Assembly: GCF_902459485.1 (NCBI RefSeq) | Contig: NZ_LR699119.1 | Span: 1,054,001 to 1,118,000 of the forward strand | Length of the DNA stretch: 64,000 bases | Direction of reading: 5' to 3' | Origin: Aquicella siphonis | GTDB lineage: Bacteria > Pseudomonadota > Gammaproteobacteria > DSM-16500 | Shown here: piece by piece, positions 8,923 to 17,391 of the stretch | How positions within the stretch are numbered: the stretch's first letter is position 1 | How the letters are laid out: the number at the start of each line of letters is the position of its first letter | Notes under the pieces: generated by a model | Databases searched by the model: none | The model's input: only the letters and a program-made list of their open reading frames with translations | Told to the model about the DNA's origin: nothing | Made by a program: the position numbers and the translations under genes

Positions 8923-10257
8923 TTAAACTTTTTCAAAAACTGCCATGGCTTCAATATGTGAAGTATGGGGAAACATATTCATGATTCCTGCTAGTTTCAA
9001 GTGATATCCATATTGATGCACCAGTTCACCCGCGTCACGGGCTAATGTCGCCGGATTGCATGAGACATAAACGATTCGTTTGACCGCGAGCCGGGAAAGG
9101 CAGGACAGGATTTCCCGGGCTCCGGCGCGCGGCGGATCCAGTAATACCTTGTCATAGCGGGATTGCAGCCAGGGAGCTTGAGGCATTGGCTGCGTGAGGT
9201 TCGCCGCGTGAAAATCGGCGCGGGCAATATTATTTCGTCTCGCATTGTCCGCTGCTCTTGCAACCATGTCTTCGCTGCCTTCAACGCCGGTCACATGTCC
9301 GGCATGCAAGGCGATAGGCAGGGTAAAATTGCCTATTCCACAAAACAGATCGAGCACTTGATCATCCTTACGAAGTTCTAGCAGATGAACAGCCTGCCTG
9401 ACCATCAGCCGGTTCATTTCCAGATTGATTTGAGTAAAATCCAGAGGTTGAAAGCTGAATTCCAGGCCGTAATCAGGCAAAGTGTAAGTCAGGCGGTGGT
9501 GTTCGTCGTCCGGATACAGTTTCTGAATGCCGGCGGGAGGATTGGGTTGCAAATAAACCTGAAATGCTTCAGCCGCGGCGAAACCAGCCAGTTTGTCCAG
9601 ATCGGACTGCGGCAGCGGAGCCAAATGCCGGAACACCAGGGCGGCATCGTGATCGCCGACTGCCACTTCAATTTGCGGGATAGATTGGTATTGCTCCAGT
9701 GAGGCAATTAGTTGTGCGAGGGCGGACAGTTTTTCACCCACCCGCGGATGCAGAACCGCGCATTGTTCAAGGTCAGCAAGGTAGCGGCTGGATTTTTCAC
9801 GAAATCCCACCAGCAGTTTGTTTTTCTTGATGACATATTTGACTCCCAGGCGTGCTTTGCGGCGGTAGCCGATCGTGTTGGCGGCAAGCGGCGGCAAGAG
9901 CGCGGAAGGGGACACTTTTCCAAAATGTTTGAGCTGGTCCAGCAGCGTCGTTTGTTTAAGCTGGATCTGGGCATCCGTGTTCATATGCTGCAAACTGCAA
10001 CCTCCGCAGACACCGTAATGACGGCAAGGGGGGCTGGCGCGGTCAGGGGAGGATGAAAGGATTTCCACTGCCTCCGCTTCCTGATAACTTCTGCGCTTCA
10101 GGGTGATACGGCAGGTGCAGGTTTCATTAGCCAGGGCGCCGCTGATGAAGGTGGTTTTCTGATGGATGACGGCAATCCCGCGCCCATCATGGCTAAGCGC
10201 GTGCGTCCTGGCAGTAGCACAATCTTTTTCGTTGTCAAGTTTTACAAACTGATTCAT
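8923..10257 (-). CDS. rlmD: 23S rRNA (uracil(1939)-C5)-methyltransferase RlmD
   Basis: A 444-residue SAM-dependent enzyme that makes m5U1939 in 23S rRNA. The order is a TRAM-like domain at the N-terminus, an iron-sulfur motif CRHYGVCGGC (C-x5-C-x2-C) plus a preceding cysteine, the Rossmann SAM site DLFCGIGNFTLPIA, LDPPRAGA, and the catalytic VSCNPATLARD near the C-terminus. The iron-sulfur motif and full length favour RlmD over TrmA or RlmC. No strong ribosome site precedes the ATG at 10257. The Hpt gene follows directly. Confidence 0.94.
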   Translation of the reverse strand: MNQFVKLDNEKDCATARTHALSHDGRGIAVIHQKTTFISGALANETCTCRITLKRRSYQEAEAVEILSSSPDRASPPCRHYGVCGGCSLQHMNTDAQIQLKQTTLLDQLKHFGKVSPSALLPPLAANTIGYRRKARLGVKYVIKKNKLLVGFREKSSRYLADLEQCAVLHPRVGEKLSALAQLIASLEQYQSIPQIEVAVGDHDAALVFRHLAPLPQSDLDKLAGFAAAEAFQVYLQPNPPAGIQKLYPDDEHHRLTYTLPDYGLEFSFQPLDFTQINLEMNRLMVRQAVHLLELRKDDQVLDLFCGIGNFTLPIALHAGHVTGVEGSEDMVARAADNARRNNIARADFHAANLTQPMPQAPWLQSRYDKVLLDPPRAGAREILSCLSRLAVKRIVYVSCNPATLARDAGELVHQYGYHLKLAGIMNMFPHTSHIEAMAVFEKV

Positions 10258-10361
10258 AAGGATGAAAATAATAGCATAGATATTACTTTAATAAATGCGC
10301 GATTGTAATAATAGTTAAGACTATATAATGATTGATAAAAAAATACAAACTTGTATAAAAA

Positions 10362-10389
10362 TTGAAAAGTGTAAAAAAGTACCTATACT
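10362..10389 (+). promoter_or_regulatory. promoter of the 6S RNA candidate
   Basis: TTGAAA at 10362-10367, a 16-base spacer and TATACT at 10384-10389, predicting a start near 10396-10398 at the foot of the RNA stem. An ATACAA-AC-TTGTAT inverted repeat lies just upstream at 10343-10356. Confidence 0.7.
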
Positions 10390-10400
10390 AAAAATAAGGG

Positions 10401-10606
10401 ATTAATAAATGAGTGTTTTCGCAAGAAATAGATCCAAAACCTTTCAGTGATGATTGAGGGAAACATGATTGTAGCGTGGTGTGCATGTCCTCGAGTATGT
10501 ACTCTTTGCAGGCATGCTTAAGAGGAAAGCCTAAAGCGCTCTGAGGTTTCCAAAATTGGTAAAGCGGGTTTTTGAGACGTTCCTTCGAAAACACTCTTTT
10601 ATTAGT
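10401..10606 (+). ncRNA. ssrS: 6S RNA candidate
   Basis: The ends pair in one long closing stem: 10401-10421 with 10586-10606. The inner 11 base pairs (GAGTGTTTTCG/CGAAAACACTC) are perfect, with one mismatch and one G-U further out. The roughly 186-206 nt size and single-rod shape fit 6S RNA. AAACCT-TT-CAG (10437-10447) pairs with CTGAGGTTT (10541-10549), leaving a central bubble. A terminal arm around GTGGTGTGCATG and GCATGC, followed by AAAGCCTAAAGCGC, resembles the conserved apical half of gammaproteobacterial 6S. It has its own promoter and two terminator-like ends. 6S RNA sequesters sigma70 RNA polymerase in stationary phase. The usual neighbour ygfA is absent, so the name rests on structure. 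Confidence 0.72.
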
Positions 10607-10624
10607 CTGATTGCTTCTCATCTC

Positions 10625-10647
10625 ACGCCTTTTCGAAGGCGTTTTTT
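10625..10647 (+). terminator. rho-independent terminator after the 6S RNA candidate
   Basis: ACGCCTT (10625-10631) and AAGGCGT (10636-10642) enclose a TTCG tetraloop, followed by a T-run to 10647. It separates the RNA gene from rocD. Confidence 0.85.
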
Positions 10648-10819
10648 ATTTCCGTCTTGTATATTGAAGTGGATTTACGTAAGTTACCAGACAAGTGCGA
10701 GACTTGAGGCAGGTTCCGCTATCAGGCCGCACTATTCCCAATTATCCAATGATCAAGTGATTTGCTTGGCCGGCTGTGTGATATTGCTGAGTAAACATTT
10801 AATTAATGCGAGACAGCTT

Positions 10820-12025
10820 ATGACAAATCCATGTATTGACCGAGAATTATCGTATGGTGCTTGTAACTATGATCCTCTGCCGGTTGTGCTCGTGCGCGGC
10901 GAGGGCGTTTATGTATGGGATGACGCAGGCAATCGATATATTGATATGATGAGTGCTTATTCTGCCGTCAGTCATGGCCATTGCCACCCCAAACTGGTCA
11001 AAGTCTTGTGTGAGCAGGCGGCCGCACTAAATATCGTATCGCGCGCATTTTATACCGATAAGCTGGGACTGTTTCTCCAGCGTGTCTGTGAACTGACTGG
11101 ATATGAAAAAGCGCTGCCTATGAATACCGGTGCGGAAGCAGTTGAGACTGCCCTCAAGGCGGCAAGGAAATGGGCTTATACCGTTAAAGGGGTTCCCAAG
11201 GACCAGGCGGAAATTATTGCCTGCGCTGGCAATTTTCATGGGCGCACCATCACCATTGTCGGCATGTCTACTGTTCCGCAATATAAAGCCGGATTTGGAC
11301 CTTTCCCGCCCGGATTGAAAGTTATTCCCTATGGTGACGCTTCGGAACTGGACAAGGCAATCACTCCCAATACGGCCGCCTTTCTGGTGGAACCTATCAA
11401 GGGAGAGGGTGGAATAGTCGTGCCGCCCGCGGGCTATCTCAAGGCTTGCGCGGAAATTTGCCAAAAACATCGTGTGCTTATGATTTGTGATGAAATCCAG
11501 ACCGGCCTCGGACGGACCGGAAAATTACTGGCGTGCCAGCATGATGGAATACAGCCGGATGGAATAGTGCTTGGTAAAGCCCTGGGAGGGGGTATTTTGC
11601 CGGTCTCATTATTTCTGAGCCGCAGGGAAGTCATGGATGTATTCACCCCGGGTGATCACGGCAGCACGTTTGGCGGCAACCCGCTCGCGGCAGCGGTGGG
11701 CAGCGCTGCACTAGATATACTGGTAAGTGAAAAGTTTTCCGAACGCGCGGCAAAACTGGGAGATTATTTTCAGTCTCAGCTGAAAGCGATCCATTCTCCG
11801 CTCATCAAGGAAGTGCGCGGCAAGGGACTTTTGATCGGTCTTGAAATCGATGAACGTTATTCCGCGCACGACCTCTGCCTTAAGCTGCTGAAACGCGGTA
11901 TCTTGACCAAAGAAACGCATCAGACGGTTATCCGCTTCGCTCCGCCGCTTATCATCACGGAAGAGCAAATTCAATCCGTTGCGGCGACACTGGCGGATGT
12001 TATTGCTGAAGCTGAACAAGCATGA
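10820..12025 (+). CDS. rocD: ornithine aminotransferase
   Basis: A 401-residue PLP-dependent class III aminotransferase converting ornithine and 2-oxoglutarate to glutamate semialdehyde and glutamate. Visible motifs are YSAVSHGHCHPK, the PLP phosphate-binding TGAEAVETALKAARKW, DEIQTGLGRTGKLLA and the Schiff-base region GKALGGGILPVS. The length equals Bacillus RocD, and N-terminal and core identity favour ornithine over acetylornithine or GABA substrates. The start at 10820 is the first ATG before the conserved NPCIDRELSYGA; open frame further left crosses the terminator and RNA gene. A sugar transporter follows about 80 bases later. Confidence 0.9.
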   Translation: MTNPCIDRELSYGACNYDPLPVVLVRGEGVYVWDDAGNRYIDMMSAYSAVSHGHCHPKLVKVLCEQAAALNIVSRAFYTDKLGLFLQRVCELTGYEKALPMNTGAEAVETALKAARKWAYTVKGVPKDQAEIIACAGNFHGRTITIVGMSTVPQYKAGFGPFPPGLKVIPYGDASELDKAITPNTAAFLVEPIKGEGGIVVPPAGYLKACAEICQKHRVLMICDEIQTGLGRTGKLLACQHDGIQPDGIVLGKALGGGILPVSLFLSRREVMDVFTPGDHGSTFGGNPLAAAVGSAALDILVSEKFSERAAKLGDYFQSQLKAIHSPLIKEVRGKGLLIGLEIDERYSAHDLCLKLLKRGILTKETHQTVIRFAPPLIITEEQIQSVAATLADVIAEAEQA

Positions 12026-12047
12026 GCCGCTGATACATTTATGTGGC

Positions 12048-12064
12048 GCCGCGCATGGCGCGGC
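12048..12064 (+). other. GC-rich hairpin between rocD and the sugar transporter
   Basis: GCCGCGC and GCGCGGC flank an ATG triloop in a perfect 7-bp stem, 43 bases before the transporter start. No T-run follows immediately, though TTTTTT appears 20 bases later. It may be a processing or attenuation element. Confidence 0.35.
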
Positions 12065-12106
12065 TGTCTGCGTGCAAGGGAATTTTTTGCGGAAAGGGAG
12101 AAACAT

Positions 12107-13507
12107 ATGATAGCAAAGATCAAGAATCACACATTCATGTTTTGGATTGCCGGTCTGGTCAGTCTGGGCGGCATCCTTTATGGTTATGACGTGGGTGTGA
12201 TTTCCGGCGCATTGTTATTCATGAAAAATTCGATTCCCATGAGTGACACCCAGACGGGTCTGATAGTCGGCGCGGTATTGGGTGGAGGATTGATAGGCAC
12301 GCTGGCGGCGGGTCCAATTGGCGACCGGTATGGACGGCGATTATTGATCATGACGTCGAGCGTGGTTTTTATCCTGGGTGTGGGAATGGTCTTGTTCGCG
12401 CATTCATTCGCTATGATACTGGGAGCGCGTCTGTTTCTGGGAGCCGGAGTCGGTATTGTTTCTGTCGCAGTGCCTCTTTATGTAACGGAAATGGTTCCGG
12501 CGAATGACCGCGGAAAATATATGACTTTTTTTCAACTTTTGCTCACGTTCGGCATTGTGCTCGCTTATGTTGTGGATTTATTGTTTACACCTTCCGGAAA
12601 TTGGCGCGCCATGTTTGCTGTTGTGCTGGTGCCCGCGACGGTATTACTGGCCGGGATGTTTTTTCTTCCTGAATCGCCGCGATGGCTGGTCGCAAACAAT
12701 CAGGAACAGCGTGCACGGGCGGTTTTATTGCGTCTTTCCCCCTCCGTTGCGCAGGCTGATGAAGATATCCGTCTGATACGTGCAAGCCTGCGTCAAACGC
12801 ATGGCACGCTGCGGGAATTATTGTCCCGTGAATTTTGGGTGCCTGCGGCGGCGGCTGTGACTATTGCCATCTTTAATCAACTTACCGGCATCAATTCCTT
12901 TCTGCAGTACGCACCGCTGATCTTAAAAAATGCCGGCATCGGTTCGGACATGATATCCATGCTGGGGTCTGCCGGCATCGGCGTCCTGAACTTTCTCTGT
13001 ACTTTTTTGGCGGTTATGCTGATTGACACCGTGGGACGGCGCCCTTTATTGCTGGCAGGTGTGACGGGCGTCATGATATCTGAAATCTATCTGGGTGCGA
13101 TTCAATCGTTAGGCTGGAGTCCGTTCGCGCAGGGAATATTGTCACTGGCGGGATTGTTTGCGTTTATTGTATCGTTTGCCATTGGTCCTGGTGTCGTGGT
13201 GTGGCTTGCGATATCTGAACTTTTTCCAACGCGCGTGCGTGGAAAAGGAATCGCATTATGCCTCTTTTTCAACTCGCTGGCTTCGACCTTGCTGGCGACA
13301 TTTTTTCTGCCTGTTTCGCACGCGTTAGGCATGGGCTGTACCTATTGGCTGTTTGCCGCCTTTTCATTTGTTTATTTGCTTGCGGCATATTTTCTGTTGC
13401 CTGAAACCAAAACCAGATCCTTGGAAGAAATTCAGTCTCAGTTTCAGTCTCAGTTTCAGCAAAAAAATGGGAACCCGGAATTACTGGCCGCCAAGGTTGT
13501 TGAGTGA
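12107..13507 (+). CDS. MFS sugar porter family transporter (XylE/GalP-like)
   Basis: A 466-residue sugar:proton symporter with 12 hydrophobic segments. The sugar porter signatures are complete: GYDVGVISGALLF in helix 1, GDRYGRRLLI after helix 2, PESPRWLV before the central loop, QLTGINSFLQYAP in helix 7 and PETKTRSLEEIQ at the C-terminus. The start at 12107 follows AGGGAG with ideal spacing. The final 27 bases overlap the 3' end of the convergent frameshifted gene. The C-terminal tail has a short FQSQFQSQFQ repeat. The exact sugar cannot be assigned. Confidence 0.9.
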   Translation: MIAKIKNHTFMFWIAGLVSLGGILYGYDVGVISGALLFMKNSIPMSDTQTGLIVGAVLGGGLIGTLAAGPIGDRYGRRLLIMTSSVVFILGVGMVLFAHSFAMILGARLFLGAGVGIVSVAVPLYVTEMVPANDRGKYMTFFQLLLTFGIVLAYVVDLLFTPSGNWRAMFAVVLVPATVLLAGMFFLPESPRWLVANNQEQRARAVLLRLSPSVAQADEDIRLIRASLRQTHGTLRELLSREFWVPAAAAVTIAIFNQLTGINSFLQYAPLILKNAGIGSDMISMLGSAGIGVLNFLCTFLAVMLIDTVGRRPLLLAGVTGVMISEIYLGAIQSLGWSPFAQGILSLAGLFAFIVSFAIGPGVVVWLAISELFPTRVRGKGIALCLFFNSLASTLLATFFLPVSHALGMGCTYWLFAAFSFVYLLAAYFLLPETKTRSLEEIQSQFQSQFQQKNGNPELLAAKVVE

Positions 13508-14204
13508 CAGACGCTGGTACATCAGGCCGTACAGAATGAATGAAAAAGGGATGGTCCAGATCAATCCTATTCCGAGGGGGGATGACGCTGATCAGGATAA
13601 TGCAGCCTTGAAGGCCAATGAGAGCAACTATTCTCAGGAAATTGCCGCGGGTAATGGAGAATGATTGTACGACTGCCTGCCAGGGGCCGGTGAGTTTATC
13701 CAGCACAAACGCCATGGAAAAAGTCATGCGTACGCCGATATAAAAAAGGGCGGCGAATCCGACGGCGCACAAGACCACCCCCAGAACAATGAACCCCGCG
13801 CTTTGTTGTGAGGTGAAAATGATGCCGCCTGATATCAATATGGCGATGGGAAAAATCAACAGGAGGACTTGCAGTAAATAAAGTGCGATGACCCGGATCG
13901 CGACCCTGCCGTTAAACGGATACAAGACTTGTCGATAAGAGATGGGCAGGTCTTGTGCGCGTTTGATGCCTATGTACATCATTCCCATTTGCAGCAGAAA
14001 AGCGAAGACCTGGACCAGGAAATCAAAACCAACAGCGATGGAGGGCGCGGTTTCTTGCAGTATGCTGTCGATCATTCCGAGCAAGAACATGCTGATGAAA
14101 ACAAGAATCAATGATCCCCAGATAGTCGCTTTGCTGCCTTTGACCTTGTTCCAGGCTGCTTCAATGGTTTCAAAAACAGGCAGTAAGTAATTATGGTTTG
14201 TCAT
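13481..14204 (-). pseudogene. membrane protein gene with a single-base frameshift in a G6/C6 run
   Basis: The frame from 14204 encodes a multi-spanning membrane protein beginning MTNHNYLLPVFETIEAAW, with about five hydrophobic segments. Near residue 207, after ILISVIP, hydrophobicity ends abruptly and the frame runs into sequence antisense to the sugar transporter. Reading with one base fewer in the run of six G at 13576-13581 restores LGIGLIWTIPFSFILYGLMY and a stop at 13481-13483, a sensible final membrane helix. So the gene carries a +1 frameshift, either true inactivation, phase variation or a sequence error. It resembles in style the membrane protein at 28809-29594. Function unknown. Confidence 0.7.
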
Positions 14205-14219
14205 TGACTCATCCTTAAT

Positions 14220-14450
14220 TTATTTTTCTCCAGAAAGCCATTTAGGATCAACTTCGAACTCATTCGCAATTTTTTGCAGAATCTCGGAATCAGGAAATTG
14301 CTGGCCTTCAACCAGGCTCCAGGCGAGCTGTTTGGGAATGTCTATCATCTTACTCAGGATCGCGGCGCGCTCGCGTGCTGATGGTGGTGCGTCTGTGTCA
14401 TCCAGACAGTGGTTTAATCGCTCTGAAAAGAGTCTTGTACTCTGCGGCAC
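14220..14450 (-). CDS. small XRE-like helix-turn-helix protein
   Basis: A 76-residue protein whose IPKQLAWSLVEGQQFPDSEILQKIANEFEVDPKWLSG segment follows the second half of an XRE/Cro helix-turn-helix domain. The start is placed at a GTG at 14450 because AGGAGG lies six bases before it, inside the longer frame that opens with ATG at 14468. It ends 15 bases from the start of the frameshifted membrane gene, so the two may form one unit. A DNA-binding regulator is inferred; the target is unknown. Confidence 0.65.
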   Translation of the reverse strand: MPQSTRLFSERLNHCLDDTDAPPSARERAAILSKMIDIPKQLAWSLVEGQQFPDSEILQKIANEFEVDPKWLSGEK

Positions 14451-14621
14451 GACTTTCCTCCTTGGCATCGGCTAAGAATGAGTATACTTAGGGACTACAC
14501 AGTGAGCAATAATGAATAACCCTTTCCCTTATTCATAGTTGTCCCATCACGTTTTTTTCCGGGCTGGAAGGCGTGAGTGAAAACGGCCGGTCTGAATGCC
14601 GGGCAGTTTCACGTCCTGGCA

Positions 14622-15482
14622 TCAGTGATGATGGTCATAATATCCGGCCGCGACCAGTGTGTTTCTCATCAGGACGGCGACTGTCATGGGTCCGACACCG
14701 CCCGGCACAGGAGTAATCCACGCTGCCCGCTCTTTTGCGCCCGCGAATTCAATATCCCCGGTGATGGTGCCGTCTGCAAGACGGGTAATTCCCACGTCAA
14801 TGACAGTGGCACCCGGTTTGATCCACTCACTGTGGATCAAACCGGGTTTTCCGACAGCGGAAACCAGGATATCGGCCTGTCTGACAAAATAGGGCAGGTC
14901 ATGAGTGAAACGGTGACAGACCGTCACCGTGGAGCCTGCTATGAGTAACTCCAGCGACATGGGTCTGCCCACAATATTTGATGCGCCCACAACAACGGCA
15001 TGGCAACCCTTGAATCGCTGCCCTATATGGTTCAATAGCAACATGATGCCATATGGTGTGCACGGTCTAAGCAGGGGGCGTCTTTGTGCCAGCCGGCCGA
15101 TATTGTAGGGATGGAAGCCGTCCACATCCTTGCGCGGATCAATATGTTCAAGGATTTTGCTGGCGTGTATGTGATGCGGCAGAGGTAACTGTATCAGAAT
15201 GCCGTCAACCTGTGTGTCCTGGTTCAGATCAGTGATCAGCTTGAGCAGTTCGCTTTCCTCAATGTTGTCTGGCAGTGCGTAAAAGAATGACTGTATCCCG
15301 ATTTGCTCGCAGGATTCCCGCTTGTTCTTGACATAAATGCCGGAGGCCGGATCTGCGCCAACCAGGATCACGGCCAAGCCTGGCCGACGGTGGCCCGCGG
15401 TCATTTTTTCGCTTATTTTCTCGCTCAGCTCTGCTTTAAGTTGTGCTGCGATCGCTTTTCCATCTATTAACTGTGCTGTCAT
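14622..15482 (-). CDS. folD: bifunctional methylenetetrahydrofolate dehydrogenase/cyclohydrolase FolD
   Basis: A 286-residue enzyme that oxidises 5,10-methylene-THF with NADP and hydrolyses the product to 10-formyl-THF. The catalytic lysine block [36 protein letters not shown], the cofactor fold [16 protein letters not shown] and the C-terminal [16 protein letters not shown] are all present. Length is normal. TATAAT lies 20-30 bases upstream of the ATG. The coding sequence contains a perfect 16-bp inverted repeat (14811-14847). The C-terminus ends in three histidines. Confidence 0.97.
   Translation of the reverse strand: MTAQLIDGKAIAAQLKAELSEKISEKMTAGHRRPGLAVILVGADPASGIYVKNKRESCEQIGIQSFFYALPDNIEESELLKLITDLNQDTQVDGILIQLPLPHHIHASKILEHIDPRKDVDGFHPYNIGRLAQRRPLLRPCTPYGIMLLLNHIGQRFKGCHAVVVGASNIVGRPMSLELLIAGSTVTVCHRFTHDLPYFVRQADILVSAVGKPGLIHSEWIKPGATVIDVGITRLADGTITGDIEFAGAKERAAWITPVPGGVGPMTVAVLMRNTLVAAGYYDHHH
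14811..14847. repeat. perfect 16-bp inverted repeat inside folD
   Basis: Bases 14811-14826 and 14832-14847 are exact reverse complements (arm ACCCGGTTTGATCCAC) with a 5-base loop TCACT. They encode the GKPGLIHS...WIKPG segment of FolD. A strong hairpin is expected in the mRNA. Confidence 0.85.
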
Positions 15483-15667
15483 CTGTAACGCCGCTCGTTT
15501 ATTTAGATTATACAGGAGTCTTCAAAATATCGCCGTAGCATAACATACTATATAAAATCCGCATTTTCTTATTGCGGCCGGGGTATGGAAGGGAAAGAAG
15601 GCGCTGCCGGGATTGGACAGGCAACAGGATCGGAGGCGGCGCGCAATCGTCAGAAAGGAGTTTTAAC

Positions 15668-16462
15668 ATGGAAAAAATAGCGTTGATTACCGGGGCAACC
15701 CGGGGGATTGGCAAGGCGCTGGCGGAAATATTCGCGCGTCATGGATATTCCCTGATTCTCATTGCGCGCAATGCCGAGGAGCTCCGGCAAATACAGGCTG
15801 ACTTGCAAACCCGGTTTCAATGCCAATCCCGGATTCTGTCCGCGGATCTGGCCAAAGCGGACAGCATCACGCTGATCATGGAAACGTTTCGGGATGAGAT
15901 GAACCAGGTTGACGTACTCATCAATAACGCCGGTTTCGGTTTTGCCAAATCCTTCACTGATATTTCTCTTGAGGACACCACGGCCATGCTGGATGTGAAT
16001 GTGAGCGCCCTGACCAGGTTGTCACACGCTGTTCTCCCTTATATGCAAGCCAGAAGAAGAGGGCATGTTCTCAATGTTGCCTCGACCGCAGCCTATGCTC
16101 CGGGACCGTATATGGCTGTCTATTACGCTTCCAAGGCGTATGTCTTGTCCTTCTCGGAAGCGCTATATGAAGAATACAAAAATGCAGGCGTGAGTATTTC
16201 GGTCTTGTGCCCGGGCGTAACCAGAACTTCATTCCAGGAACGCGCAGGCATGCAGGATACCTTGATGGTCAGCGGGATGCTGCCTGTTATGACGGCTGAA
16301 AAAGTAGCGCAGCTTGCTTACAAGGGGATGATAAAAAAACAGCGCCTCATTATACCCGGTGTCATGAACAAACTGCTGGTTTTATCAATGCGGCTGTCTC
16401 CGGGCTGGCTGTCAGCGAAAATCACCGGCTGGCTGGATAAGCCCAAAGATATAAGCAAGTAA
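15668..16462 (+). CDS. short-chain dehydrogenase/reductase
   Basis: A 264-residue classical SDR oxidoreductase. The nucleotide-binding TGATRGIG is at the N-terminus. NNAGFGF, the catalytic Ser in NVASTAAY and YYASK (Tyr-x3-Lys) are in order. The cofactor is probably NADP(H), since a basic residue follows the second strand (IARNAEEL). The start at 15668 has AAAGGAG nearby. A conserved CPGVTRTSFQERAG segment and hydrophobic C-terminus resemble the DltE/YqjQ-like subgroup. Substrate unknown. Confidence 0.88.
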   Translation: MEKIALITGATRGIGKALAEIFARHGYSLILIARNAEELRQIQADLQTRFQCQSRILSADLAKADSITLIMETFRDEMNQVDVLINNAGFGFAKSFTDISLEDTTAMLDVNVSALTRLSHAVLPYMQARRRGHVLNVASTAAYAPGPYMAVYYASKAYVLSFSEALYEEYKNAGVSISVLCPGVTRTSFQERAGMQDTLMVSGMLPVMTAEKVAQLAYKGMIKKQRLIIPGVMNKLLVLSMRLSPGWLSAKITGWLDKPKDISK

Positions 16463-16493
16463 TTGATTTAAGATAATTTATTGTTGTGCATAA

Positions 16494-16526
16494 TTTAATC
16501 GTGTCTTAAGATGTCTGGTGTAAAAT
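16494..16526 (+). promoter_or_regulatory. PmrA-box-like promoter for the LuxR-family regulator
   Basis: TTTAA (16494-16498), six bases, CTTAA (16505-16509), then 11 bases and TAAAAT at 16521-16526. The direct repeat matches the CTTAA-N6-CTTAA consensus of Coxiella PmrA sites at 9 of 10 positions. Two other sites in this window share the same 11-base gap to the -10 box. Confidence 0.5.
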
Positions 16527-16546
16527 GTCAATCCGATTTTAACCGG

Positions 16547-17341
16547 ATGAAGAGAATGACAAACAAGACGGCCAGACAAGTCCACCACGATTTCCTGATC
16601 CAGCGCTGGAAGCAGGGCATCCGTCTTGTTAATCCTGTCAAGGAACGGATTCGGACGGGTGATTATATAACGGTGTCACACGTCATGCGGCAGCCTATCA
16701 ATTTTTACTTCATGGACCAGGATAGTATGATGCAAGACCTCAACGAACACACTGCGCAAACTTGCGGATATGTTTCGGTTAGAGATGCAATAGGTAAATC
16801 AGTACGGGATGTTTCAAAAAGAGATACAGCTCAGCGTATTATTAAAAATGACCGCGAAATTATTGATACGCAGACACTCAGGGTAGTCACCGAGGCTTAT
16901 ACGCGCAAAGATGATGTGGATTTATCCGCAGTATCCGTGAAGTTTCCCTGGTTTCATGAAGATGAGGTGGCGGGAATATTCGGCTGCTCCATTCTGACAC
17001 AAGGCGACGCTGTTATGCCGCTGGCTGAAGTGCTGGCTTTTCTGATACAAACCGGCCTGCTTGCGCCTTCTGTAATGAAGAAGGTAGATGTCATGTCAGG
17101 ACAGGATTCATCGTCGGGCATGCATTTTGACCAACGGGAAAGAGAGATATTATATTGGCTTGTACGCGGACAGACGGCCAAGCATATCGCCAGAAAGCTG
17201 GGGGTGTCGCATCGAACGGTTGAACATCGTCTGGAAAAAATCAAGTTCAAGCTCAATGTCACTTCCCGGGCCGAGTTGATAGATAAGGTGATAGACTGGC
17301 TGCTTGAATCTCCCGACAGCGGGGTATTTGATACCCTTTGA
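16547..17341 (+). CDS. LuxR-family transcriptional regulator with PAS-like sensor domain
   Basis: About 264 residues. The C-terminal 65 residues form a LuxR/GerE helix-turn-helix: FDQREREILYWLVRGQTAKHIARKLGVSHRTVEHRLEKIKFKLNV. The preceding region (roughly residues 35-150) resembles a PAS fold with FYFMDQDSMMQDLNEHTAQTCGY. Such PAS-LuxR proteins are abundant in Legionella and Coxiella. The frame is open from 16511, but the promoter upstream predicts transcription from about 16533, so ATG at 16547 or 16556 is preferred. Neither has a strong ribosome site. The signal and targets are unknown. Confidence 0.82.
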   Translation: MKRMTNKTARQVHHDFLIQRWKQGIRLVNPVKERIRTGDYITVSHVMRQPINFYFMDQDSMMQDLNEHTAQTCGYVSVRDAIGKSVRDVSKRDTAQRIIKNDREIIDTQTLRVVTEAYTRKDDVDLSAVSVKFPWFHEDEVAGIFGCSILTQGDAVMPLAEVLAFLIQTGLLAPSVMKKVDVMSGQDSSSGMHFDQREREILYWLVRGQTAKHIARKLGVSHRTVEHRLEKIKFKLNVTSRAELIDKVIDWLLESPDSGVFDTL

Positions 17342-17391
17342 TACTGACGTCAGCCAGTGTATTCTTGCTGCCATTTAATGAAATTGAACTT

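Noticed and set aside
10388..10621. Minus-strand frame of 77 codons across the 6S RNA region
   Set aside because: It lies over a structured RNA with its own promoter and terminator, and shows no domain or ribosome site.
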